From NCBI RefSeq assembly GCF_004339565.1, contig NZ_SMFZ01000002.1, forward strand, positions 1,302,001 through 1,366,000: a DNA stretch of 64,000 bases. Direction: 5' to 3'. How positions within the stretch are numbered: position 1 is the stretch's first letter; each line of letters opens with the position of its first letter. This DNA comes from Pseudonocardia endophytica. GTDB lineage: Bacteria > Actinomycetota > Actinomycetes > Mycobacteriales > Pseudonocardiaceae. Under the pieces are notes generated by a model that was given only the letters and a program-made list of their open reading frames with translations, was not told where the DNA came from and searched no databases. This document shows positions 8,396-15,663 of the stretch, one piece after another. The position numbers were made by a program, and so were the translations under genes.

Positions 8396-9271
8396 GTGAG
8401 TGCCCCGCAGAAGCCGCAGTTCGGCTCCGTCGACGACGTCGCGGAGCGGCTCGCCCAGGTCGGCTACCTCGCCTCGACCGGCGTCGCGACCACCGTCTAC
8501 CTGGCCGACAAGCTCGGCAAGCCGCTGCTGGTCGAGGGACCGGCCGGCGTCGGCAAGACGGAGCTGGCGAAGGCCGTCGCCGAGGCCACCGGCTCCGGGC
8601 TGGTGCGCCTGCAGTGCTACGAGGGCATCGATGAGGCCCGCGCGCTGTACGAGTGGAACCACGCCAAGCAGCTCCTGCGGATCACGGCCGGTCAGGGCCA
8701 GGAGAACTGGGACGCCACCCGCGACGACGTGTTCTCCGAGGAGTTCCTGCTCCCGCGCCCGCTGCTGACCGCGATCCGGCGCGAGGACCCGACCGTGCTG
8801 CTCGTCGACGAGATCGACAAGGCGGACGTGGAGGTCGAGGGACTCCTGCTGGAGGTGCTGTCCGACTACCAGGTCTCGATCCCGGAGATGGGCACGGTGA
8901 CGGCGACGCGCACGCCGTTCGTGCTGCTCACGTCGAACTCCACGCGCGAGCTCTCCGAGGCGCTCAAGCGGCGCTGCCTGTTCCTGCACCTGGACTTCCC
9001 GGACGCCGACCTGGAACGCCGGATCGTGCTCACCCGCGTCCCGGAGCTCACCGAGGCGCTCACCGATGCGCTCGTCCGGACCGTCCGCGTGCTGCGCGCC
9101 ATGGAGCTGCGCAAGGTGCCGAGTGTCGCCGAGACGATCGACTGGGGCCGGACGCTGCTAGCGCTCGGGCTGGACACGCTCGACGACGACACCGTGCGCG
9201 CCACCCTGGGCGTCGTGCTCAAGCACCAGTCCGACGCCGAGAAGGCGGCCGCGGAGCTGCGGCTGAACTAG
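8396..9271 (+). CDS. MoxR-family AAA+ ATPase
   Basis: A 291-aa AAA+ ATPase of the MoxR/CoxD type, a chaperone-like remodeller that usually works with a VWA-domain protein to insert metals or mature enzyme complexes. Walker A is GPAGVGKT at residues 48-55. Walker B is VLLVDEIDKAD, and LLTSNSTRELSEALKRR gives sensor 1 and the arginine finger region. GTG 8396 is chosen because AGGA sits about 8 nt upstream; ATG 8387 would add three residues. Its expected CoxE-type partner is at 15664-17109, separated by repeats and a two-component operon. Confidence 0.9.
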   Translation: MSAPQKPQFGSVDDVAERLAQVGYLASTGVATTVYLADKLGKPLLVEGPAGVGKTELAKAVAEATGSGLVRLQCYEGIDEARALYEWNHAKQLLRITAGQGQENWDATRDDVFSEEFLLPRPLLTAIRREDPTVLLVDEIDKADVEVEGLLLEVLSDYQVSIPEMGTVTATRTPFVLLTSNSTRELSEALKRRCLFLHLDFPDADLERRIVLTRVPELTEALTDALVRTVRVLRAMELRKVPSVAETIDWGRTLLALGLDTLDDDTVRATLGVVLKHQSDAEKAAAELRLN

Positions 9272-9288
9272 GTTTCCCGACGGACGTG

Positions 9289-9524
9289 ATGCCCGCGGCG
9301 TTCCCGGGGCACGGCAACCCGACGAACGCCATGTCCGACGACCGCCGCACGGCGGCGTGGCGGGCGTTCGGCGAGTCCGTGCCGCGACTACGGGCGATCC
9401 TTGTCATGTCCGCGCACTGGTACGTCGGCGCCACGGCGCTGACCACGATGCCGCGACCGCGCGCGATCCACGACTTCTTCGGGTCCCGCAGGAGCTGCTC
9501 GACGACGAGTACCCGGCTCGGTGA
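9289..9524 (+). pseudogene. Truncated, frameshifted DODA-type ring-opening dioxygenase (YgiD-like)
   Basis: The 5' part reads MPAAFPGHGNPTNAM, RAILVMSAHWYVGATA and PRAIHDFFG, which match the N-terminal third of LigB-superfamily 4,5-DOPA dioxygenase-like enzymes, including two metal-site histidines (PGHGNP and SAHWY). After HDFFG one base is missing. Restoring it gives FPQELLDDEYPAR and then TGA at 9522-9524. The remaining ~170 residues of the family (about 260 in all) are absent, replaced by repeats. It is a dead remnant just behind the MoxR gene. Confidence 0.8.
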
Positions 9525-9561
9525 GGTGCCGCACCCCTCCGCGAGGTGCCGCACCCTCCGC

Positions 9562-9599
9562 CGGCGTGCCGCACCGGTTGCAGCGGGTGCGGCACGCCG
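9562..9599. repeat. Perfect 14-bp hairpin
   Basis: CGGCGTGCCGCACC (9562-9575) and its exact reverse complement (9586-9599) flank a 10-nt loop. Further partial direct repeats of GGTGCCGCACC lie just upstream (9525-9560). There is no T-run and no intact gene immediately upstream, so it looks like repeat structure rather than a working terminator. Confidence 0.75.
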
Positions 9600-9649
9600 A
9601 CACGGGGTGCGTGAGGGGCGGCGGCGAGAACGACCGTTCCGACGCGGGG

Positions 9650-9716
9650 TGATCCGCACGTGTGGAGCTGGGCGTTCGGTCGGCGGACGTCCAGCTCCCC
9701 AACCGTCGACCATCGC
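9650..9716. repeat. Hairpin repeat family B, copy 1
   Basis: Starts TGATCCGCACGTGTGGAGC and contains GGGCGTTCGGTCGGCGGACGTC. It aligns over most of its length with the copy at 10171-10238, although its right arm has drifted. The two copies flank the 26-bp tandem array in direct orientation. Confidence 0.7.
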
Positions 9717-9771
9717 ACCGGGGCGATGCGACGGGGTGATCACCGGTCCGGCGCGGATCGGTGCCGTGGTG

Positions 9772-9973
9772 GCGCGGATCCGCGCCGGCACGTCGATCCC
9801 CGGGTCCGCGCCGGCACGCGAACGCCCGGGTCAGTGCCGGCACGCGAACGCCTGGATCCGTGCCGGCACGCGAACGCCTGGATCCGCGCCGGCACGCGAA
9901 CGCCTGGATCCGCGCCGGCACGTCGATCCCCGGATCCGCGCCGGCACGTGAACCCCCGGATCCGCGCCGGAAC
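9772..9973. repeat. 26-bp tandem repeat array (seven full units)
   Basis: Full units start at 9792, 9818, 9844, 9870, 9896, 9922 and 9948, preceded by a partial unit from 9772. The consensus is GCGAACGCCTGGATCCGCGC followed by CGGCAC; the first, sixth and seventh units begin with GTCGATCCCC or GTGAACCCCC. Units 4 and 5 are identical. There are no spacers, so this is not a CRISPR array. A related single unit occurs near 27813-27838. Confidence 0.9.
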
Positions 9974-10018
9974 GTCGGTCATGGCGGGACGGGACGCGAA
10001 CGGGAGCCCGGCCCGCCG

Positions 10019-10084
10019 GTGATCGGCAGTCGGGCGCGGATGTGCGCCGTGGGCGGCGCGCATGCGCACCGGATCACCGATCAT
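10019..10084. repeat. Diverged copy of the ~65-bp palindromic repeat family
   Basis: GTGATCGGC at the left and ACCGATCAT at the right are inverted, with a central GTGCGCC...GGCGCGCATGCGCAC dyad. It is less similar to the other copies in the arms but keeps the same ends and length. It lies between the 26-bp array and the DUF4173 gene. Confidence 0.6.
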
Positions 10085-10170
10085 GCAGCGGCGTCGGCCG
10101 GCCGAACATGCACGAGGGCCGCTGGTCGGCGTGGCGAGGTTCGACGTCGGCCCCGCGGTCACCGACGCCC

Positions 10171-10238
10171 GATGATCCGCACCCGTGGAGCCGGGCGTTC
10201 GATCGTCGAACGTCGTGCTCCACGACTGAGGATCATCG
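10171..10238. repeat. Hairpin repeat family B, copy 2
   Basis: GTGGAGC, GCGTTCGA, TCGAACGT and GCTCCAC form a nearly perfect long hairpin flanked by GATGATCC at the left and GGATCATC at the right. It sits 33 bp past the stop of the leftward DUF4173 gene and could end that transcript. Homologous to 9650-9716. Confidence 0.7.
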
Positions 10239-10270
10239 CTGCTCAGGGCCGGCGGTCACGGCACCCGGGA

Positions 10271-12868
10271 TCAGTCCTCGCCGGTGAGGAGGGCCGGACC
10301 CCGGTAGAGCCCGTCCGGGCACCTCGGCCGCGAGCCACCCAGCAGGTCGGCGGCCGAGGCGCGGGACAGGTTCGCCGCCCGCCACCCGTCCGCGGCCGCC
10401 CGGTCCAGCGACGGCGGCAGACCGGTCAACGCGCAGGACCGGATCGGCTCCGGCAGTGTCGCGAGCACCGGTGCGGCGTCCGCGGACAGCTCGCCGAGGG
10501 TGGAGACGTCGATCTTCCCGGTCTCCCTCCACCGCTCGACGTTCTGTGACGCGACGAGACGGTCCGGGTTGAGCACCGCCAGCACCAGCAGCGTCAGCAT
10601 CCCGGCCGCGACCACACCGCGGGTCGGCCGGTCCGGACGCAGCCGCAGCACCGACACCAGCATGATCACGAACCCGGCGGCGAGCCACACCTCCGTCGCG
10701 GCCACCACGAGCCGCAGCGAGGTCAGTCCGTAGGCCTGCTGGTAGAGCCACATCCGGTAGAGCGCCGAGCCGACCACGACCAGCGTCAGCGCGACCAGCC
10801 CGCCGAGCAGCAGCCGGACCCGGAGCCGATCGCCCGGCGTGCGCAGCGGCGTCCAGCGCAGCCCGGCCACGACGACGGCCATGGTCAACGCGGACACGGC
10901 CAGCAGCTGCCAGAACCCGCCGCGGGCGTACTCGGCGTAGGTGAGCCCGGTCGTCGTCCGGATGTGCTCGTCGGAACCGAACAGCGTGGACAGCGTCGTC
11001 ACCACGTACGCGGCGAACAGCGCGACGAGCAGCCCGATCGGCAGCGCCCACTCCACGCCGCGCAGCGGGGAGGGCCGGGCCGGGCCGAGCGGCGGCACAG
11101 TCCGCGCCGCGACCAGGACGGCCGCGGCGAGCACGACGGCGGCCCCGAGCGCGAAGTACACGATCCGTGCGACGGCGTACGACCCGTCGAAGCGGGGGAC
11201 GAGCGCGTCCAGCAGGGCACCGAACGCCGGGTCCGCACCGGCCAGCAGCGGCGCGAACACGACCAGCAGCGCGACCCCCGCCAGCAACGACATACCGAGC
11301 CGCGGCAGGCCCGCGACGCCGCGCAGCCCACCCAGACCGCGGGCCGCCCACGCCGCGCCGCGCACCATCGCGAACGGGACGGCGAGCATCCCGCCGACGA
11401 CCGAGCGCGACGACCGCCCCACGACACCGAGCGATCCCGCCGCGACCGCCGCCGCCAGGCACAGCAGGGCCAGCCACGGCGCGTCGCGCACCGACGGCAC
11501 GACGGCCAGCGCGACGGCCACGGGGATCCAGCCGGACTCGGCGACGGCCACCCGGCGCGGCAGCAGCGCCCCGACGGCCCGCTGCGGGCGCCACCCGACG
11601 ACTGGCATCGCGACGGCGACGGCCAGCGCCGCGAGCGTCCAGCCCACCCCGGAGACCGTGCCGCTCAGCGTGAGGGCCAGCACGGCGCCGACCACGGCCG
11701 CGGTGACGAGCACCCGGACGGGAACCGGTCCGGCCGGCAGCCACGGCCTGCCGGCGGGAGTCAACCCGGCCGTCGGGCCGCCCGGAAGAGCGAGGAGTCC
11801 GGCTCCGTTCCCCGCAGAGCGGAAGCTCGGACCGGCCGCGCCACCTGCACCGGCTCCGATGCCCGCACCGGCTCCGACGCCTGCGCCGGCCGCGCCGTCT
11901 GCACCGGCCGCGCCGCCTGGACCGGTCGCGCCGCATGCACCGACCGCACCGGTCGCGCCGTCTGGATCAGCCGGGCCGTCTGGACCGGCCGGGCCGCCTG
12001 GAACGGCTGCGCTACCTATACCGGCCGGGCCGTCTGCGCCGGCCGGGCCGTCTGCGGCGGTCGCGCTACCTGTACCGGCCGGGCCGTCTGCGCCGGCCGG
12101 GCCGTCTGCGGCGGTCGCGCTACCTGTACCGGCCGTGCCGTCTGCGCCGGCCGTGCCGTCTGCGCCGGCCGTGCCGTCTGCGGCGGTCGCGCCATCTGTA
12201 CCGGCCGTGCCGTCTGCGCCGGCCGTGCCGTCTGCGGCGGTCGCGCCATCTGTACCGGCCGTGCCGTCTGCGCCGGCCGTGCCGTCTGCGCCGGCCGTGC
12301 CGCCTGCGGCGGTCGCGCCGCCTGGACCGGCCGTGCCGCCTGCACCGGTCGCGCCGCCTGGACCGGCCGCGCCGCCTGCACCGGCCGTGCCGCCTGCACC
12401 GGTCGCGCCGCCTGCACCGGCCGTGCCGCCTGGACCGGCCGTGCCGCCTGAACCGGCCGTGCCGCCTGGACCGGTCGCGCCGTCTGGATCGGCCGGGCCG
12501 TCTGTACTGGTCGCGCTGTCTGTACCGACCGTGCCGGTCGCGCCGCCTGCACCGGCGGCGGTCGATCGTCGGCGGATCCCGACCGCCGCCTCGATGCAGG
12601 CGGGCCGTGCGACGGAGCCGATCCGCGCGGGTTCGGCACCGGCCCGCACACCGGGCGTACCCGCGGTTCCGGTGTCCGGCCCGGGGGTCACCGCGACCGA
12701 CCCGCTGCCGGTATCCGGTCCGGGGGCCACCACACCGAGCCCGGCGCCGGTGTGCGCGCCGGCGGATCCGGCGGCGCCGTCGGTGTCCCGGGACGTGGTC
12801 GCCGCGGGGCCCTCGGTGTCCCGGGAGCCGTTCCCGGCCGGGTCGGTACGCGACGTGCCGGCACTCAC
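10271..12868 (-). CDS. DUF4173-type polytopic membrane protein with collagen-like N-terminal domain
   Basis: An 865-aa protein whose GTG start overlaps the kinase stop. About the first 370 residues are low complexity. After an Asp/Gly/Thr-rich segment comes a long Gly-X-Y tract (GPGGTAGSGGTAGPGG, later GADGTAGTDGATAAD with some Gly-to-Ala breaks). The rest is a membrane domain with about ten helices and the motifs SDEHIRTTTGLTYAEYARGG and MWLYQQAYGLTSLR, typical of DUF4153/DUF4173 proteins of unknown function. A soluble C-terminal end follows. The Gly-X-Y part may be hydrophilic and extracytoplasmic or a disordered cytoplasmic arm; topology is not settled by the sequence. Confidence 0.8.
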   Translation of the reverse strand: MSAGTSRTDPAGNGSRDTEGPAATTSRDTDGAAGSAGAHTGAGLGVVAPGPDTGSGSVAVTPGPDTGTAGTPGVRAGAEPARIGSVARPACIEAAVGIRRRSTAAGAGGATGTVGTDSATSTDGPADPDGATGPGGTAGSGGTAGPGGTAGAGGATGAGGTAGAGGAAGPGGATGAGGTAGPGGATAAGGTAGADGTAGADGTAGTDGATAADGTAGADGTAGTDGATAADGTAGADGTAGADGTAGTGSATAADGPAGADGPAGTGSATAADGPAGADGPAGIGSAAVPGGPAGPDGPADPDGATGAVGACGATGPGGAAGADGAAGAGVGAGAGIGAGAGGAAGPSFRSAGNGAGLLALPGGPTAGLTPAGRPWLPAGPVPVRVLVTAAVVGAVLALTLSGTVSGVGWTLAALAVAVAMPVVGWRPQRAVGALLPRRVAVAESGWIPVAVALAVVPSVRDAPWLALLCLAAAVAAGSLGVVGRSSRSVVGGMLAVPFAMVRGAAWAARGLGGLRGVAGLPRLGMSLLAGVALLVVFAPLLAGADPAFGALLDALVPRFDGSYAVARIVYFALGAAVVLAAAVLVAARTVPPLGPARPSPLRGVEWALPIGLLVALFAAYVVTTLSTLFGSDEHIRTTTGLTYAEYARGGFWQLLAVSALTMAVVVAGLRWTPLRTPGDRLRVRLLLGGLVALTLVVVGSALYRMWLYQQAYGLTSLRLVVAATEVWLAAGFVIMLVSVLRLRPDRPTRGVVAAGMLTLLVLAVLNPDRLVASQNVERWRETGKIDVSTLGELSADAAPVLATLPEPIRSCALTGLPPSLDRAAADGWRAANLSRASAADLLGGSRPRCPDGLYRGPALLTGED
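11935..12560. repeat. Imperfect tandem repeats encoding the collagen-like tract
   Basis: Short 9- to 18-bp units such as GCGCCGGCCGTGCCGTCT and TACCTGTACCGGCCG recur dozens of times inside the DUF4173 gene. Longer near-identical blocks (for example around 12050-12110 and 12190-12260) show recent duplication. Such DNA is prone to length changes in multiples of 9 bp that keep the frame. Confidence 0.85.
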
Positions 12869-13920
12869 GACGCCTCCGGGAGCGTCACGCGGATCCGGCA
12901 CCCCGGGCCGTCGCCGGACGAGCCGGAGCCGGACGCGGACGGCGGGTCCACCACCCGGATCCGCCCGCCGTGCAGCTCGACCGCCCACCGGGCGATGGAC
13001 AGCCCGAGACCGGTCCCGCCGCCCGCCGCCCGCTCCCCGCGGGTGAACCGGTGGAACACGGTGTCCCGGTCCGCCTCGTCGATCCCCGGACCATCGTCCG
13101 TCACGTCGATCACGAGCTCCCCCTGTGCCCGTCGCGCGTGCAGCACGACCTCGGTCCCGCCCGGCGCGTGCCGGGCGGCGTTGTCCAGCAGGTTCACCAG
13201 CACCTGGTGCAGGCGGGCGCGGTCGGCGCGCGCCGTCGCGTCCGGCGGGTCGACCTCGACCCGGAACGCGATCCGCCGCCCGGCCACCCGGGCACCGACC
13301 GCGACCTCGGCGACCGCGGCCCCGGCGAGCTCGTGCACCGGCACGTCGTCGACGTCCAGCGCCTGCGCCCCGGCGTCCACACGGGACAGATCGAGCAGCT
13401 CGGCGACCAGGCGACCGAGCCGCTCGGTCTGGGCCAGTGCGGTGCGCAGCGTCTCCGGATCCGGTTCGACGACGCCGTCGACGACGTTCTCGAGCTCGGC
13501 CTGCAGCACGGCGATGGGTGTCCGCAGCTCGTGCGACACGTTCGCGACGAGCTCGCGGCGCGCCCGGTCCGCGGTGTCCAGGTCGGCGGCCATCCGGTTG
13601 AACGCCTCGGCGAGCCTGCCGACCTCGTCGCGCGAGGTGGCCCGCACCCGTCGCGAGTAGTCGCCGCGGGCCATCAGGTCGGCGGCCTCGGTCATCTCCC
13701 GCAGCGGCCGGGTCATCCCGTTCGCCAGCACCAGCGCCGACCCGAGCACGATCGCGACCGTCACCAGCACGACCGACGCGGGCGGCAGCCAGCGGTAGGT
13801 GTTCCACAGGTAGGCGATCCCGAGCACGCCGGAGCCCAGCAGCAGCAGGCACAGCTTGACCTTGATCGACGAGATCGGGTCGAGCGGCCGGGGCAGCGTC
13901 CTCTGCAGCGCAGCGATCAC
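12865..13920 (-). CDS. Two-component sensor histidine kinase
   Basis: A 351-aa HisKA kinase. Two helices at about residues 20-40 and 47-67 are separated by only a few residues (NTYRWLPP), so there is essentially no extracellular sensor domain. HAMP follows, then the H box VSHELRTP with His130. The ATPase domain has an N box (LLDNAARHAPGG), DDGPGIDEADRD and GTGLGLSIARWAVELHGG. The GTG start overlaps the regulator stop (GTGA) and the stop overlaps the DUF4173 start. The kinase probably senses membrane state or a partner, possibly the DUF4173 protein; that is inference. Confidence 0.92.
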   Translation of the reverse strand: MIAALQRTLPRPLDPISSIKVKLCLLLLGSGVLGIAYLWNTYRWLPPASVVLVTVAIVLGSALVLANGMTRPLREMTEAADLMARGDYSRRVRATSRDEVGRLAEAFNRMAADLDTADRARRELVANVSHELRTPIAVLQAELENVVDGVVEPDPETLRTALAQTERLGRLVAELLDLSRVDAGAQALDVDDVPVHELAGAAVAEVAVGARVAGRRIAFRVEVDPPDATARADRARLHQVLVNLLDNAARHAPGGTEVVLHARRAQGELVIDVTDDGPGIDEADRDTVFHRFTRGERAAGGGTGLGLSIARWAVELHGGRIRVVDPPSASGSGSSGDGPGCRIRVTLPEAS

Positions 13921-14624
13921 CGGGGCACCTCCAGCGCGTAGCCGACGCCGTGCACGGTCCGGATCAGGTCGGCGCCGAGCTTGCGCCGCAACGCCTTCAC
14001 GTGGCTGTCCACGGTCCTGGTGGTCGGCGCGCCCGGTCCGGTGGTCCAGCCCCACACCCGTTGCAGCAGGACCTCGCGGGCGTGCACCTCGCGCGGGCGC
14101 CCGGCCAGGGCCGTCAGCAGGTCGAACTCCAGCGGTGTGAGGTGGGCGGGCTCCCCGGCCATGGACACCCGTCGCGCGGCGTGGTCGATCTCCAGCTCCC
14201 CGAGCAGGACCGGCGCGGAGGGGTCCGGTGTGGACGGAGCCGACCGCTCCACCCTGCGCAGCAGGGCGTGTACCCGCGCGGCGAGCTCACGTGGCGAGAA
14301 CGGCTTGGTCATGTAGTCGTCGGCGCCGACGCCGAGGCCGACCAGCATGTCCGTCTCGTCGTCGCGCGCGGTGAGCATCAGGACCGGCACCGGGCGGACG
14401 GCCTGGATCCGGCGGCAGACCTCGAGCCCGTCGAACCCGGGGAGCATCACGTCGAGCACGACCAGGTCGGGCGGCTCGTCGGCGGCGTGCGACACGGCCG
14501 CCGGTCCGTCGTGCGCGACGTCCACGACGAAGCCCTCCGCTCGTAACCGGGCGGCGACCGAGGCGGCGATCGACGGCTCGTCGTCGACGACCAGCACCCG
14601 TCGTGCCGGTGTGTCCGGGGTCAT
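13917..14624 (-). CDS. OmpR/PhoB-family response regulator
   Basis: A 235-aa regulator. The receiver domain has the acidic pair DDE near residue 14, phospho-acceptor Asp58 (VVLDVMLPG), the LMLTARDDE switch segment and the MTKPFSPREL lysine motif. A C-terminal winged helix carries LTPLEFDLLTALAGRPREV and RTVDSHVKALRRKLG. It is the first gene of an overlapping operon with its kinase and a DUF4173 protein, and divergent from a secreted peptide gene. Direct GTGAAGGT-type repeats upstream (about 14667 and 14769) could be its own binding sites. Confidence 0.94.
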   Translation of the reverse strand: MTPDTPARRVLVVDDEPSIAASVAARLRAEGFVVDVAHDGPAAVSHAADEPPDLVVLDVMLPGFDGLEVCRRIQAVRPVPVLMLTARDDETDMLVGLGVGADDYMTKPFSPRELAARVHALLRRVERSAPSTPDPSAPVLLGELEIDHAARRVSMAGEPAHLTPLEFDLLTALAGRPREVHAREVLLQRVWGWTTGPGAPTTRTVDSHVKALRRKLGADLIRTVHGVGYALEVPR

Positions 14625-14976
14625 GGCGGCAGCGTAGGAGCCGGATGTGTGCCGCGGGCGGAGTCGCTGTGAAGGTTCTGTGCAGACCGTCCCCGTCCCG
14701 CGGGACGGCCGTGTGATCGGGCGCGGTGTCACCGGCTCCCGCCGAGTGCGGTCGCGCGGTACGTCGGCGTGAAGGTCGTCCGGAGCGTCCGATTCGCCGA
14801 CTCGCCGCAACCATGCTGCCGCTCTGCGTGACCGCCTCGGAGGTTGCCCACTCGAACGGGTGAACATCGACGCTGTGCGCGGGGGATCTGCAATCGGCCC
14901 TCTGCGGACAGTAACCGTGCCGCGGGCGGCCGCGTTGGCCTCGTGACAGACCTGTCGTCGAATAAGGAGTGACACG
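14625..14976. other. Intergenic region between divergent regulator and secreted-protein genes
   Basis: 352 bp with no supported gene. It must carry promoters for the leftward two-component operon and the rightward 14977 gene. GTGAAGGTTC (about 14669) and GTGAAGGTCG (about 14769) are candidate response-regulator half sites. A GGAGTG ribosome site precedes 14977. Confidence 0.5.
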
Positions 14977-15390
14977 ATGCGACGTGACCTCGCGAGCCGC
15001 GCGGTTCTGATTGCCGCCGGCGTGGGGACCGCGCTCGGTGCCGGTGCCGGACTGGCCAACGCTGCGCCGCTGGAGCAGGACCTCCAGCAGGGCCCGGACG
15101 GTCAGAACGCGTTCGACCAGTCCCTGCCCACCGACGCCCTGACCGGCGCGGTGCCGCAGGCCCCGAACCTGTCCGTGACCGACGGCCTGGCCAACACCCA
15201 GGCGCTGCCGACGGCCGGCCTCCCGGTCTCCGCCGACGCGCTCACCGGGCTGGCCGGCAACGGCCTGCTGTCCGACCTGGGCTCCAACGGCGGCAACGTC
15301 GACCAGGGCGCCACCGACCAGGCCACGCCGGCCACCGACCAGGCGCAGCGGACCGCCGACACCGGATCGGACTCCGGCTCGGACAGCTGA
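14977..15390 (+). CDS. Small secreted protein of unknown function
   Basis: A 137-aa protein with an N-terminal signal peptide: MRRDLASRAVL, a hydrophobic core to about residue 24, and GLANA|AP as the likely cleavage site. The mature part is acidic, rich in Gln, Asp, Thr and Gly, has no Cys and ends in DSGSDS. No family is recognised. AAGGAG precedes the ATG at good distance and a strong terminator follows, so it is a single-gene unit. It faces a two-component operon and may be a target of it. Confidence 0.75.
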   Translation: MRRDLASRAVLIAAGVGTALGAGAGLANAAPLEQDLQQGPDGQNAFDQSLPTDALTGAVPQAPNLSVTDGLANTQALPTAGLPVSADALTGLAGNGLLSDLGSNGGNVDQGATDQATPATDQAQRTADTGSDSGSDS

Positions 15391-15506
15391 TCTCCCGAGC
15401 CCGGTGTGGTCGGCCCCGGCGGATTCGACAGCGTCGTCGAACCGCCGCGTGGCCGATCGCTCCCCGCCGGGCGACGGACCAGGTCGGCCCCGACCGGCCG
15501 TCCCCT

Positions 15507-15542
15507 CCGGAGCGCCGGACCGATCACGGTCCGGCGCTCCGG
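15507..15542 (+). terminator. Perfect 15-bp hairpin terminator
   Basis: CCGGAGCGCCGGACC (15507-15521) pairs with its exact complement at 15528-15542 around a 6-nt loop. It lies 117 bp after the stop of the secreted-protein gene and before the VWA gene. No T-run, as usual for GC-rich actinobacterial terminators. Confidence 0.7.
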
Positions 15543-15663
15543 TGTGTCCGGCCACGATCGGTACTCGAACGCCCGCTGTGGCGCGCGACGCACCTGACGG
15601 CGCACGAGTCCCGCGCCCGGCCACGGGTTGGCCCACGGGTGAACCGCGACGCATGATGAGGAC

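Noticed and set aside
9772..9973. CRISPR array
   Set aside because: Units are directly adjacent with no spacers, and there are no cas genes.
10196..10212. Second SOS-like site (GTTCGATCGTCGAAC)
   Set aside because: Half sites are in the reverse order of the LexA operator and belong to a hairpin repeat.
10941..13046. Plus-strand open frame rich in PSAPAVPSA repeats
   Set aside because: It is the antisense shadow of the Gly-X-Y tract in the DUF4173 gene; the minus strand carries membrane helices, the coupled start and the operon logic.
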